A DNA stretch of 64,000 nt from Pleurodeles waltl. Its lineage: Eukaryota; Chordata; Amphibia; Caudata; Salamandridae. The DNA lies in contig NC_090446.1 of NCBI RefSeq assembly GCF_031143425.1, positions 1,024,135,066-1,024,199,065 on the forward strand, in the 5' to 3' direction. Shown piece by piece: positions 1 through 13,660 of this stretch. Positions within the stretch are counted from its first letter, which is position 1, and each line of letters starts with the position of its first letter. Under the pieces are notes generated by a model. That model searched no databases. It worked only from the letters and a program-made list of their open reading frames with translations, and had not been told where the DNA came from. Made by a program: the position numbers and the translations under genes.

Positions 1-3000
1 AGTACACCACTCCAATCTAAAACAATCTGCCCACAACAATCTGCCCCACTACAATCCAAAATAATCTGCCCCACTTCAATAAATTAAGCTGCACCACTTA
101 AATCCAAAACAATCTGCCCCACTCCAATAAAAACATTCTTCACCACTCCAATCCATCCCACTTCAACCCGGTCTGCCCAAACTCCATGCCAATCCACCCT
201 ACCTCACACATGCCAATACACCCCACCCAATGAAATCCACCCCAGACCAATCCCACCCTCCAATCCAAACCACTCACCATGATCCAATCAAGCCCACCAC
301 AGTCCAGTTCTCTTAATGCACCCTGCTCAAATTTTCCCCACTCCAATCTCCCCCACTCCACCTGCTCCAATCTGCCCCACTCCAATCTTCCCCATTCCAA
401 TCTCCCCTACTCTGCCCCGCTCCAATCTGCCCCACTTCAATCCAAAACAATCTTCCGCACTTCTGTCTGTTCCACTCCAATCCAAACCATTCTACCCCAC
501 TCCAATACAAGAAAATGAGCCCCGATACAATCCAAATCAGTAGGCCCCATTCTAATCCAAAACAATCTGCACTACCCCAATCAATCTGCCTCACTCCAAT
601 CCAAAACACTTTGCAACACTCCAATCAAAAACAATCCATTCCACTCCAATCCAAAACGATCTGCTCCACTCCAAACAAAACAGTCTGCACCACTCCAAGT
701 CCAATCCAAAACAACCTTCCCTAGTCCAATCTACTCCACGCCAGTCTAAACCAATCTGCCCTACTCCCCACTTCAAATTAAAACAACCTGCCCCACTCCA
801 ATTGAAACTATCTGCCCCACTTAAATCCAAAACAGTCTGCAGAAATCCAATCCAAAACAATCTGCTTCATGCCAAAAAAAAGTATATGCACACTCCAATT
901 TAAGACAACCTGCCCCACTCCAATCCAGACCAGTCGGCCCACAGCAATCAAAACAATCTGTTCCACTCAAATCTAAAACAATCAGCTGCACTCCAATCCA
1001 AAACAATCTGCCCCACTCCAATACAAAACATTCTGCCCCACTCCAATCCCCAAAAATCCACCTCTCTCCAATCTAACACAACCTGCTCCAGTGTAATAAA
1101 AACAATCTGCACCACTCCAATCCACAAAAATCTACCCTACTCTAATCCAAAACAATCTGCCCCATGCCAATCGAGTCCATACCAATCAAAACAATCTGCC
1201 CCATTCCAATCCAAAACAATCTGCCTCACTCTAATATAAACAAGCTGCCACTAAAACTCCAATGCAAAACAATCTCTCCCTCTCCAATCCAACATAATCT
1301 CTCCCACTCCAATCTGCCACCCCACTGTCCAAAACATGTGCCCCACTACAGCCAACCCCACTCCAATTTTGCCCACTCCAATCAAAACAGTTTGCCTCAC
1401 CACAATCTTCCTCCCTCCAATCCAAAACACTTTTCCCCACTCCAATCCAAAACAATCAATTTCACTCCGATCCAAAACAATCTACCCTACTCTAATCCAA
1501 AACAACCTGCCCCATGCCAATCTACTCCACACCAATCAAAAACAATCTGCCCCACTCCAATCCAAAACAGTCTGCCCCATTCCAATCCAAAACTATATGC
1601 CTCACTGCAATATAAACATGCTGCCACTACTACTCCAATCCAAAACAATCTTCCCCACTCCAATTCAAAACAATCTGCCCCACTCCAATCAGTCCCGCTC
1701 CACTCCAAAATAATCTTTCCCACTCCAATCTGCCCCTCTCCAATCCAAAACATGTGCCTCATTACAGCCGACCCCTCTCCAATTTGGTCCACTCCAATCC
1801 AAAATAGTTTACCTCACTGCATTCTTCCTCACTCCAATCCAAAACACTCTGCCGCATTCCAATCCAAAACAGTCCATTCCACTCCTGCCCAAAACGATCT
1901 GCCCCACTCTAATAAAAACAGTCTGCACCACTCCAATCCAAAACAATCTGTTCCAGTCCAATCCAAAACAACCTTCCCTAGTCCAATCTACTTCTCACCA
2001 GTCTAAAACAATCTGCCCTACTTCACACTTCAATCTAAAACAATCTGCCCCACTCCAGTTGAAACGATCTGCCCCACTCAAATCCAAAACAATTGGCACA
2101 AATCCAATCCAAAACAATCTGCTTCATGCCAATAAAAGGTATCTGTGCCACTCCAATTTATAACAGCCTGCACCATTCCAATCCAGGTCAGTCAGCCCTC
2201 TGCAATCCAGAACAATCTGCCCCACTCTAATCTAAAACAATCTGTCCTACTCCAATCTAAAACAATCTAACCCATTGCCATCCAAAACAATCTGCCCCAC
2301 TCAAATCTAAAACAATCAGCTGCACTCCAATCCAAAACAATCTGCCCCACTCCAATCCAAAACAACCTGCCCCACTCCAATCCAAAACAATACACCCCTC
2401 TCCAATCCAACACAATCTGCTCCACTCTAATAAAAACAATCTGCACCACTCTAATCCAAAACAATCTACCCTACTCTAATCCAAAACAACCTGCCCAATG
2501 CCAATCTACTCCACACCAATCAAAAACACTCTGCCCCACTCCAATCCAAAACAGTCTGCCCCATTCCAATCCAAAACAATCTACCTCACTCCAGTATAAA
2601 CAAGCTGCCACTAATACTCCAATCCAAAACAATCTGCCCCACTCCAATCTGTCCCACTCCAATCCAAAATAATCTCTCCCACTCCAATTTGCCCCTACCC
2701 AATCCAAAACACTTGCCCCACTACAGCCGACCCCACTCCAATTTGGCCCACTCCAATCCAAAACAGTTTGCCTCACCGCAATCTGTCCCACTCCAATCCA
2801 AAATAACCTGCCCATTCCAAGTTGCCCCACTCCAGTCTGCCCCATTATAGTCTGCCATCCTCCAATCTGCCCCACTCTAATCTGCTCCACTCCAATACAA
2901 AACACTCTGCCCCACTCCAATCCATAACAATCTGCCCCACTCTAATCCAAAACAAACTGCCCAACTCCAACCCGCAGCACTCCAATCTGTCCCACTCCAA

Positions 3001-4900
3001 TCTGCCCCACTTCAGTACTGCACACCAATCCAAAACAATCTGCTCCACTGTAATCTTAAACAATTTCCCCACACCAATCTAAAACAATCTGCCCACGCCA
3101 ATCTGCCCCACTCCAATCCAAAACAATCTGCCCCACTTCAATACATTAAGATACACCACTCCAATCCAAAATAATCTGCCCCACTCCAGTAAAAACAATC
3201 TGCACCACTCCAATCCAACCTGCTCTAATCCAATTTGCCCAAACTCCATGCCAATCCACCCCACCTTACACACGCCAATACACCCCACCCAATGCAATCC
3301 ACCCAGACCAATCCAATCCAATCCAACCCAAACCAATCCCATCCTCTCCAATCCAAACCCCTCATCCAGATTCTACTCAAACCCACCACGCTCCAATCCT
3401 CCCAAAGCACCCCACTCAAATCTGCCTCACTCCAATCTTCCCCACGCCAATCTCCCCCACTCTGCTCCGCTCCAATCTGCCCCACTTCAATCCAAAACAA
3501 TGTTCCCCACTAAAATCCAAACCATTCTACCCCACTCCAATCCAAAACAATCACCCCAGTACAAAACAAATCAGTCGGCTCAACTCTAAACCAAAACAAT
3601 TTGCACTACTCCAATACCAAGCAATCTGCCTCACTCCAATCCAAAACACTCTGCCCCACTTCAATCCAAAACAATCCATTCCACTCCACTCCAAAATGAT
3701 CTGCCCCACTCTAATAAAAACAATTTTCACCACTCCAATCCAAAACAATCTGTCCCAGTCCAATCCAAAACAATCTTCCGCACTCCAGTCTACTTCACGC
3801 CACTCTAAAACAATCTGTCTTACTCTAATCTAAGACAACTGCCCCACTTCAGTCTAAAACAACCTGCCCCACTCTAATTGAAATGATCTGCCCCACTCAA
3901 ATCCAAAACAATCGTCACAAATCCAATCCAAAACAATCTGCTTCATGCCAATAAAAACTATCTGCACCACTCCAATTTAAAACAACCTGTTCCCCTCCAA
4001 TCCAGAACAGTCAGCCCACAGCAATCCAAAACAACCTCCCCCACACTAATCTAAAACAATCTGCCCCACTCCAATCTAAAACAATCTAACCCACAGCCAT
4101 CCAAACATTCTGCCCCACAGAAACTTAAAACAATCAGCTGCACTCCAATCCAAAACAATCTGCTGCCCCACTTGAATCCAAAACATTCTTCCCCACTCCA
4201 ATCCAAAACAATCCTCCCCACTCCAATGTAACAAAATCTGCTCCACTCTAATAAAAACAATCTGCACCACTCCAATCCAAAACAATCTACTCTACTCTAA
4301 TCCAAAACAATCTGTTCAATGCCAATATACTCCACGTCAATAAAAAACAATCTGTCCCACTCCAGTCCAAAACAGTCTGTCCCATTCTGATCCAAAACAA
4401 CCTGCCACATTCCAGTCTGTCCCACTCAACCCGCACCACTCCAATCTACCCAATCCAATTTGTCCCAATCCAGTCCACCCCACTCTAATCCAAACCACCC
4501 CACCCCAAGCCAATCCACCTCACTCCACCCGAATCCACTTCTATCTAGTCCACCACAATCTACACATTTCAATCCAAAACATTCTTCCCCATTCTAATCT
4601 GTCCTACTCCAATCTAAAAAATCTGCCCCATTCCAATCCCAAAAACTCTATGCCACTCCAACCCAAACAATTACCCCACTCCAATCTACCCGACTCGAAT
4701 CCAAAACAATCTGTCTACTCCAATCTAAAAAATCTAACCCATGCCAATCAAAGAAATCTGCCCCACTCCAATCCACAATAATCTGACCCACTCCAATCTG
4801 CCCTACTCTTTTCCAAAACAATCTGCCCCACTCCAATCCAAAACAATCTGCCCCACTCCAGTCTACCTCTCCAGTGCAGGACAATCTGCTACACTCAAAA
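1..4900. repeat. Tandem satellite, 25-bp unit, decayed
   Basis: Nearly the whole stretch is head-to-tail copies of a unit of about 25 bp whose core reads CCAATCCAAAACAATCTG, with a CCCCACT joiner. Copies carry substitutions and small indels. Superimposed is a higher-order repeat: landmark blocks near 77, 176 and 844 recur near 3139, 3237 and 3920, an offset of about 3.06-3.08 kb. A further partial copy of the 844 block lies at 2101. The minus strand reads as W/G/L/F-rich open frames and the plus strand as P/S/N/Q-rich ones. These are by-products of a repeat poor in stop codons and not genes. The array begins before the window. Confidence 0.93.
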
Positions 4901-6660
4901 CTACCCCACTCCATTTCAAAACAATCTGCCCACACCAATCTCCCCTACTTCAATCCAATGCACCTCACCCTGATCCACCCCACTACAATCCACCACAGTC
5001 CACTCCACCCCAATTCAACCCACCCCATTCCAATCTACCCCACTCCAATCCAGTCCACCTCACAAAATCAAATACACTCACCCTACTTCACCCCAATTCA
5101 CTCCATTCCAATCCACCACAATCCTCCCTACTCCAATCCAGTCCACCACTCTGGTCCCATCCACCCCCTTCAGTCCAATCCACCCCACAGCATTCCAACC
5201 CAACCCACCACATTACAATCCATCCCACTCCTGTCCAATTCACCCCACTCTAGTCCAGTACACTCCATTCCAATCCAACCCACCCCATTCCAATACAAAT
5301 CACCCCACTCCAGTCTAAACTGACCCACCCACTCAAACCCATTCCACCCATCCAATCCTATCCAATCAATCAACCGCAAATCAACCTACCCACTACAATC
5401 CACCCATACCACACCAATCCACCCCACTCCAATTTAATTCACCATAATCCACCCCACCCCACTCAAGCCCACCTTACTCCACCCTACTCTAATGCAATCC
5501 ACCTCCAACCAAACCTCCTTAATCCAACCCACTTTAGTCCAGTCCACCCCACATCAATCCAATCCATCCCACTCCAATCCATTCCACTTCAAAATGTCCA
5601 CCATACTCCAAAAAGTCCTCCTCACTCTAATGCAGTTCACCCTCTAATGTAATCCACCCCACCCCAATACAATTCACCTCACTCCCTTCCACCCCACTCC
5701 AGTCCAATATACCACAATCCAGCCCACTCAAATCCAGTCCACTCCAATCCAATCCACCTTACTCCAGCCCAACCCATTCCACTCCAATCCACTCTACCTC
5801 AATCCAATTCACCCACTCTAGTCCACCCCACTCCAGTCCACTACACTCCAGTCCATCGCACTCCTGTTCACCCCAATTCAATCCACCCCCATCTAGTCCA
5901 CCCAAATTAATCCAATTACCCCACTCCAATCTAGTTCACCACACCCCACTCCAATCCACCCCACTACACCCCATCCTGCTCCTATCCAATTCACCAAACC
6001 TCAGTCCACCCCACCCTAATGTACCACACCCATTTCAATCCATCCCACCCACTCCAAACCTATCCACCCCATCCAGTCCAGACCACTCCAATCCACCCTA
6101 CTTCACTCCAATATACTCCACTCCACTCCAATCTAATATACTCCAATCCACCCTACTTTACTCAATCCAATCCACCACACCCCACCCCAGTTCAGTCCGC
6201 CCCACCCCAATACAATACACACCACTCCAGCCCAATCCTCCCCACTCCATTCAGATCCATACACTCTTGTTTAATCCACCTCACTCCAGCATATTTCACT
6301 CCAATCCAATAAATCCAGTACAGCTCACTCTAATCCAGTAAACCCAATCAGCCCCCCTCCAGTTCCAACTAATCCAACCCAACACAACCCCATTTCAATC
6401 CACTCCAATATAATCCAACTCACCCCATTTCAATTGTTTCCACTGCAATCCAAACCCAGTCCACTCAATTCACCCCACTCTACCCCAGTCCAACCCATCC
6501 CACTGTACTCCAATCCAGCCCACTACCTCAATCCACTCCAACCCACTCCACCCTATTCCACCCACTCCACTCTATGACACTGCACTCTACCACTCTGCAA
6601 TGAACCTCTGAACTCTACTCCCCTCTACTCAACTCTACGACACTCTGCTTCCACACTCCA
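4901..6660. repeat. Degenerate C-rich continuation of the satellite
   Basis: The 25-bp unit loses its AAAACAATCTG half here. The sequence becomes irregular short units such as CCACTCCAATCCA and CCCCACTCCAGTC, about 10-15 bp each, and then ACTCTA-type units toward 6600. It probably represents older, less homogenised flank of the same array. No gene is seen. Confidence 0.85.
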
Positions 6661-6923
6661 ATCTATGACACTGTACTCCAACAAATCCACTCTATGACAC
6701 TACTCCCCCACTCCACTCTAGGACAATCCACACCACTAACCTTTAGTGATTCTAAACAGCAGCCACTCTGGTGTACAACATGGCAAAAACACATTGCCAA
6801 GCCAACAACTCTTGTATTGGTGAGTTCTATTGGCTTTACCAATGCTTGCTTTAAAAGTGGCCACCAAACTAGCAGGTCCCAGTAGAGCACACTGGCCAAG
6901 TATTGTCATAAGACGTTCAGTCT
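6661..6923. other. Short non-repetitive spacer
   Basis: The last satellite-like words end near 6730. They are followed by about 190 bp of ordinary-looking sequence up to the left end of the Harbinger element. No gene, RNA or recognisable repeat is seen. Confidence 0.5.
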
Positions 6924-7057
6924 CATATTTATACTCTGTTTGCACTGGATTTGCGTCATTTTGTTTTACGCAAATCCAACACAAACTTAACTCCATATTT
7001 ATATTTTGACGCTAGACCCGCATAGAGTCAAATTTATGAAGTTTGCGTCATTTTAGG

Positions 7058-9305
7058 TGTTAGACTTTTCATCCTTGGCGTGGTCTCCCTTAACTTTTTG
7101 TCTCTGTTCCCCAGGTTGTTGATGTGTGCTGGACTCTGATTTTACTGTTTTTGTTACCCTGGGCACTTTACCACTGCTAACCAGTGCTAAAGTGCAAGTG
7201 CTCCTTTACAAAATGTGTATGTAATTAGATTATCCTCGATTGGCATATGTGGTTTACTAGTAAGTCCCTAGTAAAGTGCACTAGAGGTGCCAGGGCCTGT
7301 AAATCTAATGCTGCTAGTGGGCCTGCAGCACTGGTTGTGCCACCCACATAAGTAGCTCTGGAATCACGTCTCAGACCTGCCATTGCAGTGTCTGTGTGTG
7401 CAGTTTTAACTGTAAATTCGACTTGGCAAGTGTACCCACTTGCCAAGCCTAAACCTTCCCTTTTCTTACATGTCAGACACCCCTAAGGTAGGCCCTAGGG
7501 AGCCCCAAGGGCAGGGTGCAGTGTATGGTTAAGGTAGGACATATAGTAACGTATTTTATATGTCCTGACAGTGAAATATTGCTAAATTCGTTTTTCACTG
7601 TTGCAAGGCCTGTCCCTCTCTCAGGTTAACATGGGGGCTACCTTTAAATCTGATTAAAGTGTAGATTCCCTCTGGGAGTGGATGGACATGTGGAGTTTGG
7701 GGTCTCTGAGCTCACAGTTTAAAAATATATCTTTTAGTAAAGTTGATTTTAAGATTGTATGTTTGAAAATGCCACTTTTAGAAAGTGAGCATTTTCTTGC
7801 TTATATCATTTCTGTGACTCTGCCTGTTTGTGGATTCCCTGTCTGGGTCAGTTTGACAGTTGGGCTGGTTGCACCTCACACTAGACAGTGACACAAAGGG
7901 AGCTGGGGTGTAGCCTGCATATCCTGATGAGCCATCTGTGTTAGGAGGGAGGAGAGGAGTGGTACTCACACCTGAAAGGGCTGTGCCTGCCCTCACACAA
8001 TGCAGTTTCCAACCCCCTGGTGAGTGTCTGGGGCCTATCCTGGGCAAGGCAGGATTTCACATTCGCAAGAGACTTTGCTCTGAAGTGGGCCTACTTCAAA
8101 TGTGAAATTGGTATAAGAAGGGCACCCAAAACCACAGACTTTAGAAACACTTCTGGAAACAAGAGGAGCCTCTGCCTGGAGAAGAGCTGAAGAGCTGAGA
8201 AAGAAGAGATGCCCTGCCTGTGACTGTGCTTTGTGGAGCTATCCTGCAGTTTCTGTTTCTGCCAGAGTAAGAGGGCAAAGACTGGACTTTGTGTGCCTTC
8301 CATCTTGAGAAGAAATCTCCAAGGGCTTGATTTAGAGCTTGCCTCCTGTGGTTTGAAGTCTCAGAGACAGCAAAGACTTCTCTCTGCCAGCACCTGGAAT
8401 CTCTGGAGAGACTCCTACTCTGCCCTGTGGTGCCCATCCAGTTCTTGGGACCCTGGAAGTAGAAGCTGGCAGCCTAAGAGGAAGAAATCCACGCACAGAG
8501 CACCGTGCGGGGAAAAGATCGGCGCAGCTCCGATCTGTGGCTGAAGAAACAACGTGCTGCCGGCTCCGCAGCTGAGAAACAACGCTCGCAGGAAATCCGA
8601 CTGAAGAATTGACGCACGGAGCAGCAGAAACGACGTGCTGCACTGCTGATGGAGGCTGGGAGATCACAACCCGTGCTGCAGGGTTTTCGGATCACCGTGC
8701 AAGCTGGATTTCTGACTCAAGTACCACTGTACATGGAGAAACAACGCAAGGCCTATCCGGACCCAAGAGTGATGACCGAATTGATGCATCGCTCTCCAGC
8801 AGAGAGAAGAAACGATGTGCCCGACCTGACGAAAGGAGAAACGACACACGGTCCGCTTGTGAGTGGAATCAACGCCTCGCAAGCCCTTTTTGATGTGCAA
8901 TCGCACGTGCAGGGTTATTTTTGACGCACCCAAGGTACTTTTTCACGCTAACAGCTTTAGTGTGTGTTTGAAACTACTTAAAAGACTCTTTTTGATTTTT
9001 AATTGATAACTTGACTTGTGTACTGTGGATTTTTGTTGTTTTGGTCTTGTTTTGTTTAGATGAATATTTTCTATTTTTCTAAACTGGTGTTGTGTCATTT
9101 TGTAGTGTTTTCATTAAGTTACTGTGTGTGTTGGTACAAATACTTTATGCCTCGCACTCTGAAGTTAAGCCTACTGCTCTGCCAAGCTACCAGGTGGGTA
9201 AGGAGGGGTTAGCTGAGGGTGATTCTCTTTTAACCTGACTAGAGCGAGGGTCCTTGCTTGAACAGGGGGTAACCTGACTGTCAACCAAAGGCCCCATTTC
9301 TAACA
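7058..9305. mobile_element. Solo LTR-like element (~2.25 kb)
   Basis: The sequence begins TGTTAGACTTTTCATC and ends CCCCATTTCTAACA, the TG...CA form with short inverted ends (TGTTAG/CTAACA) expected of an LTR. Flanking 5-mers are TTAGG (7053-7057) and TTAAG (9306-9310), a target duplication with one mismatch. The sequence is clearly related to 28179-30033 and 46839-47598, sharing phrases such as 'agtccctagtaaa', 'tcctgac.gtgaaa' and 'gaagttaagc'. No gag or pol coding is inside, so it is a solo LTR or a non-autonomous element. It interrupts the left subterminal region of the Harbinger element and is therefore younger than it. Confidence 0.75.
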
Positions 9306-9500
9306 TTAAGGATGTGTGAAACCGCCTTGCTTCAATGAGATGAAAGGTAGGCACTCCCATCCAAAAAATGACTCAAACACCTTATGGCCATATTTATATA
9401 ACAGGGAAAAAATTACTGCTTAGGTGGGAGGTGGAATGAAAAATGACGCCAAGCCCGATTTGTGTCAAATTTTCATGCCTGGGTCAGGGCTGGCGTTAAA

Positions 9501-10215
9501 ATGAGGCAAACACATTCTAGACGACACAGAGCACAAGACCAACAGCAGCAGCTACCACCACCCCAACGTGGCCCCCAAAGGCAACGCAGAAGGCAGAAGT
9601 GGGTCTTCAGGACCAGGACAACCTTCCATGGCCTCAAGGAACAGGACATCATCCAGAGGATTAGGCTCAACTAGGAAGCCATACAGCAGCTGCTGTGCCA
9701 AATTGAGCCACATATAACAGCCAGCCTGCAGATACCACACAATATACCACCGGTGACCAAGCTGCTAGCTGTCCTGTATATGTTGGCAAGTGGCTCCTTA
9801 CAAACAACGGGTGCCCTGGTCGCTGGGGTATCACCACCCTCATTCTCCACCTTCCTTCCCAAGGTCCTAGATGTCAATATCTCCCTCATACCCCGCCACA
9901 TCAGCTTCCCCAACACCCAGCAGAAGCAGAAGGAGATCAAACAGGGGTTTTATCAAATACATGGCTTCCTGCATGTGCTTGGTGCAATTGACTGCACCCA
10001 TGTCCGGATCATACCACCTGCAGCAACAGAGCATCTATTCCGGAACAGAAAGCATACCCACTCCATAAATGTGCAGGCCATAGTTGAACACCAGGGATTG
10101 TTTACCAACATATTCGCCAAAAATCCTGGGAGTGTACATGATTCCTTCATCTTCCGCCACAGCACGATCAATCAGCCATTCCAGGATGGACAATATGGGA
10201 ATGGCCTTCTTGTTG
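9501..10215 (+). pseudogene. Harbinger transposase, N-terminal and first catalytic part
   Basis: DDE nuclease of the PIF/Harbinger (HARBI1-like) family, which cuts and reinserts the element. The frame starts at ATG 9501 with a basic Q/P/R-rich N-terminus, followed by WVFRTRTTFHGLKEQDIIQR, the N-terminal region of these transposases. An in-frame TAG at 9672 interrupts RLN-EAIQQLL, but the frame continues unbroken beyond it. The first catalytic aspartate lies in AIDCTHVRI (Asp codon 9990-9992) and the second in NPGSVHDSFIFRHS. The exon ends at 10215, just before a consensus donor GTAAG at 10216, after the codons for GNGLLVG. The expected continuation with the catalytic Glu (an ENTFG-like block) is not recognisable downstream. 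The gene is non-functional as it stands. Confidence 0.88.
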
Positions 10216-11430
10216 GTAAGCCCATAAACCTAGCAATATACACACAGCACAGCAACCCTGTAGGACACACAATACATATACCACTACATTGACACGTGGG
10301 CAGGAAGACACTGAGGTGTGACACAGGTAGTTATGCTGTACACCCTGACACAATGGAATGCACACCTGTGGACAAATGACGGCTGCCACAAACATTAGCT
10401 GCCACTCTAGAGCTACAAGGGACCAATGTCAAAGCACACAGTGACAATGACATGGCCTGCACAGGAAGTACAACTTGGAAGATGAACCAATTACAATTAC
10501 ATTATACCACATAGTCAATCTGACACCCTCCCAAGCAATATGTAGTGTGGAAGGGGTGTGCAATGTGTGTTGCTGCAGGTCTAACACCATGAGACACATA
10601 GCATGATGATGCAGACTCACATGTAGGTGACACGGAAATACTGAGGCAGTCCCAACATCATACATCACTCCTGGGGTTTCGTTGCCAGGTAGCAATAAGG
10701 AAATGGACTGTGCTATGAACACATAATGATGTGCCACTAATACAAATTGCACACTGCTGCACACACTGAAAGAGCCAATTGTCCATCAAAATAACATATG
10801 TACAGGGAGATGGCCCTTCCTGCACAGATACATCCACCTCCACAAGGCAGTTAACCAAGTTAGCTGGAGCAAGTTTGGTACTTTAGGTGCACGGTTGCTC
10901 ATGAGCCACTGGAAGAAAGAACTACAAAGGTTTACCTAGAACCAAGTCACACATGGGACAATTGTGCGTTGTCAATACTGAACAGCTCAGTGCTGCCAAA
11001 TTATGGAGATGTGTTGTGCATTGTCACCAAGCCAAATCAAAGGGCCTCACTGTTGTATTTCATCTGCAATGACATATGCCTAATTGGATGGGATGTCCAG
11101 GCCATGTAGTGCAACCATGTTACTACCACATTGAAATCTATTGTGTGTGTGGAAGTATCATGTCCCCTCCAGTGAAAGCACACTAAAACATGTTGGTCAC
11201 TACACAACAACTGGTACATTCATACTGAACAGCAGTTTGGAAACAAAATTATAGATCCCAGGTCAATGAGCCAAACACAAGTTGTCAAGTCAAACAAGCC
11301 ACTGCAGAAAAACCCTCACAGAAGCCCAGGATCTCACACAATACCACAAACACATATGAGTCACAGGCGACACAAGATATCAACTGCCATGCTACATGAC
11401 ATTCCTGTTGCAAGAACTAACAAAATCTAG
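10216..11430 (+). other. Transposase intron or lost central exon
   Basis: About 1.2 kb between the two recognisable transposase blocks. It starts with a good splice donor and is A/C-rich with many CACA/CATG words and no long open frame. The domain segment carrying the third catalytic residue should lie here but was not found, so it is either too decayed or deleted. Confidence 0.5.
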
Positions 11431-11676
11431 ATTCAGGTGCCTGGACATCCAGGAGGCAGCCTCCTATATGCCCCACCCATTGTTTGTAAAATCATACTTA
11501 CATGTGCTATCCTGCACAACATTTGTGTGAGGAGAAACATCCCTCTATATGAGCCCGAGCAAGAACTGCCTGAGGAGGACGAGGATGGTACCTGGGAAAA
11601 TGAGGGGGAACATCAAAACACAGCTGCAGGAATGCGCCGCAGACAGCAGATTGTTCAGAATTTTTTTAACCAATAA
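11431..11676 (+). pseudogene. Harbinger transposase C-terminal block, frameshifted
   Basis: The stretch encodes the end of the transposase: GGSLLYAPPIVCKIILTCAI, then LHNICVRRNIPLYEPEQ and an acidic tail finishing NFFNQ before the stop at 11674-11676. Just upstream, in a different frame, RFRCLDI is encoded at 11433-11449. This is the usual motif preceding SGG in HARBI1-like proteins. The two halves of this normally contiguous motif are therefore separated by a frameshift within about 11447-11456. A TTCAG just before 11437 could be a splice acceptor. No catalytic residue is contributed by this part. Confidence 0.82.
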
Positions 11677-12310
11677 TCAATCTACACACCTTGTTAGGAT
11701 ATGTAATTAGACACCTTACTTGATCACACAATCCTGCTCTGGTTTCTTCTTTCTCCATCACATGTTCTTTAGGAATGTGAGTATTACCTCAGGGAGCATG
11801 TTACAAAGACAAATTTGACTACTTCTGATGCAACATCACATGTGATGCGTATGATTGTACAGCAAACATCACACACATAAAAAATACTCTTTTGAATTTC
11901 ACATATGAAGGACAACATCATAGGACCACAGCATATGACACAAATCCACATTGCCAACATGGTCTATTGTAGCACATGACACACAACTGTGACATCTGCA
12001 ATCATAAGGTAAATAAGCGACCATACATGAGGCAGTTGATGTGAAATATCAGTGGAAACAGGAATGTATGAACAGCCCCCTGACATTAGTAAGTGTGACA
12101 TTTGCAATCTCTGCAAGGAGCTTGTGTGACAAGAGGGGCATCATTTCTGAAAATGGATAGCATGAGTGTGCCAGGTATGACAAGCAATGTTCACAACACA
12201 TGCCCTGTGCAGTCCATCCCTGGAAATAAGTCCTGCCACTGCCATGTGTTAAGTCTCTGCCCTCCCATCTCTAGGGGTGCTGAAAATGGACTATCTGTAA
12301 CCTAGGAATC
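11677..12310. other. Harbinger internal spacer
   Basis: A/T- and CACA-rich sequence between the transposase 3' end and an unidentified repeat. No coding potential, RNA or recognisable element is seen. Confidence 0.4.
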
Positions 12311-13660
12311 ATCATTAACACTCACCCAGAGTCCCTTTCTGACTCCTGTTTGCTTCCCTTTTCCATATGGCATGCTGTAGAAGAACTAGAATAGTTTGCA
12401 TGGACTTCAGGCCCCATAATGCACTGCCTGGTAGTTGGTAAGACCTGTAATCTTCTGTCCATTGCTTCCAATGGGAAAAGTCTGGTTGTCCATTTATACT
12501 GGATTCTCTCCTCCAGGACTTGTGAGAGACTGAAGCTGCACACACCTGTGACCTCTTTTGTGCAGCCCAGCCATGTGACTAGGCCCTGGCCTTGCTGCTG
12601 CCTGGAACTGCTTAGAAGCTGCCATTCCCTGAAGCTCCTCGTCGTGCATTGGAGTACAAATCATTTGTGTTCCAGACCCTTTGTTGGATTGTGTTACAGT
12701 CCTGATTATGCTTGAACCTGCTTTCTGTTTACCCAGTCCTGTTCCTGCTTTTTCTTGTCAGAGTCTGCTCCCTGTTTCTCAGCCTTGTTCATGTTTGTTT
12801 CTGCCTGATCCTGCTTTCTGTTGCCTAGACTTGTTCTAGCCTTTGCGTCAACCTGAGCGTGTTTCCTCTGCCTGGCTTTGCCCCCTAGTTGGTTCCCTCG
12901 CTTTCTGTTTCCTCTTGGGTTATGGTGTCTGGTAAGTGTCCTATCAGTCCATACCTGTCTAGAAGTGTTTTCCTTTGTATTTGGTCAGGCACCTGGTTTC
13001 CAGGAGGCAAATCCAGCCCCCATCCTTTGTCTAGTGTTGCATGTAGTCATTAGTGCCTAACAGTGACAATGTGCTATGGCTGTATTCCAGGAATTGATAC
13101 TGTGTCTCCAGCCAGACAAACAAGGGCTAGTCTTGTGTATGCAAGTACAATCCTTGTTTGTGCCCTAAGGGTCCAGACACAGATTCACTTCTGCTGCCTC
13201 CTTTCCATGGGGCTTGCGTGGTGACTAGTAAGATTAATCTTCACAGAGGCACTGACGTTCCCTGTTGCTGTGGGAAGTTCTGAGCCTTACCCGGTGGACA
13301 ATCTTATTGATAAGCCCTGTGTGTTTGTCCATTACTGACCTGTTCCATATTTGTTCACACTAAGGTTGCCCTGCCTTAACTTTTCAGTTTTTTCTGCCTT
13401 ATCATAGCTAGCCTTTCCCCTTGTATGCCTTTAGCTGCTCTTCTGCTTTGGTACACTTTCCTTGCAAGATACTCTGTGAACTCAAGGGATGCCCCTAACA
13501 GACTCCTGACTAGACCCGCACGAAACCGTAGCACCATGGAGCCCAATCCTGACACAGGGTACACATGCCTACACATTTGAACTTGACACTTCTGTGGAAT
13601 GCACATCTTAAAATATGTGAACACATGCAGCCAGGCCAGCAGGTCCACCACAGCAACATG
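12311..13660. repeat. Unidentified pyrimidine-rich interspersed repeat
   Basis: The composition changes abruptly from the surrounding CACA-rich spacer. About 12700-12930 has many degenerate copies of words such as CCTGTTCCTGCTTTC and TTTCTGTTTCC. The segment ends with a block around 13500-13560 containing CCATGGAGCCCAATCCTGAC. This looks like another inserted element, possibly LTR-class, but no terminal repeats or target duplication were found, so the boundaries are approximate. Confidence 0.35.

Noticed and set aside
140..4938. Long open frames on both strands of the satellite (up to 280 codons)
   Set aside because: They follow the 25-bp unit, shift with it and encode only its translated repeats. 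No start, splice or domain support.
9160..9190. GAAGTTAAGC resembling a 5S rRNA internal motif
   Set aside because: Only a short match inside an LTR; no 5S sequence or structure around it.
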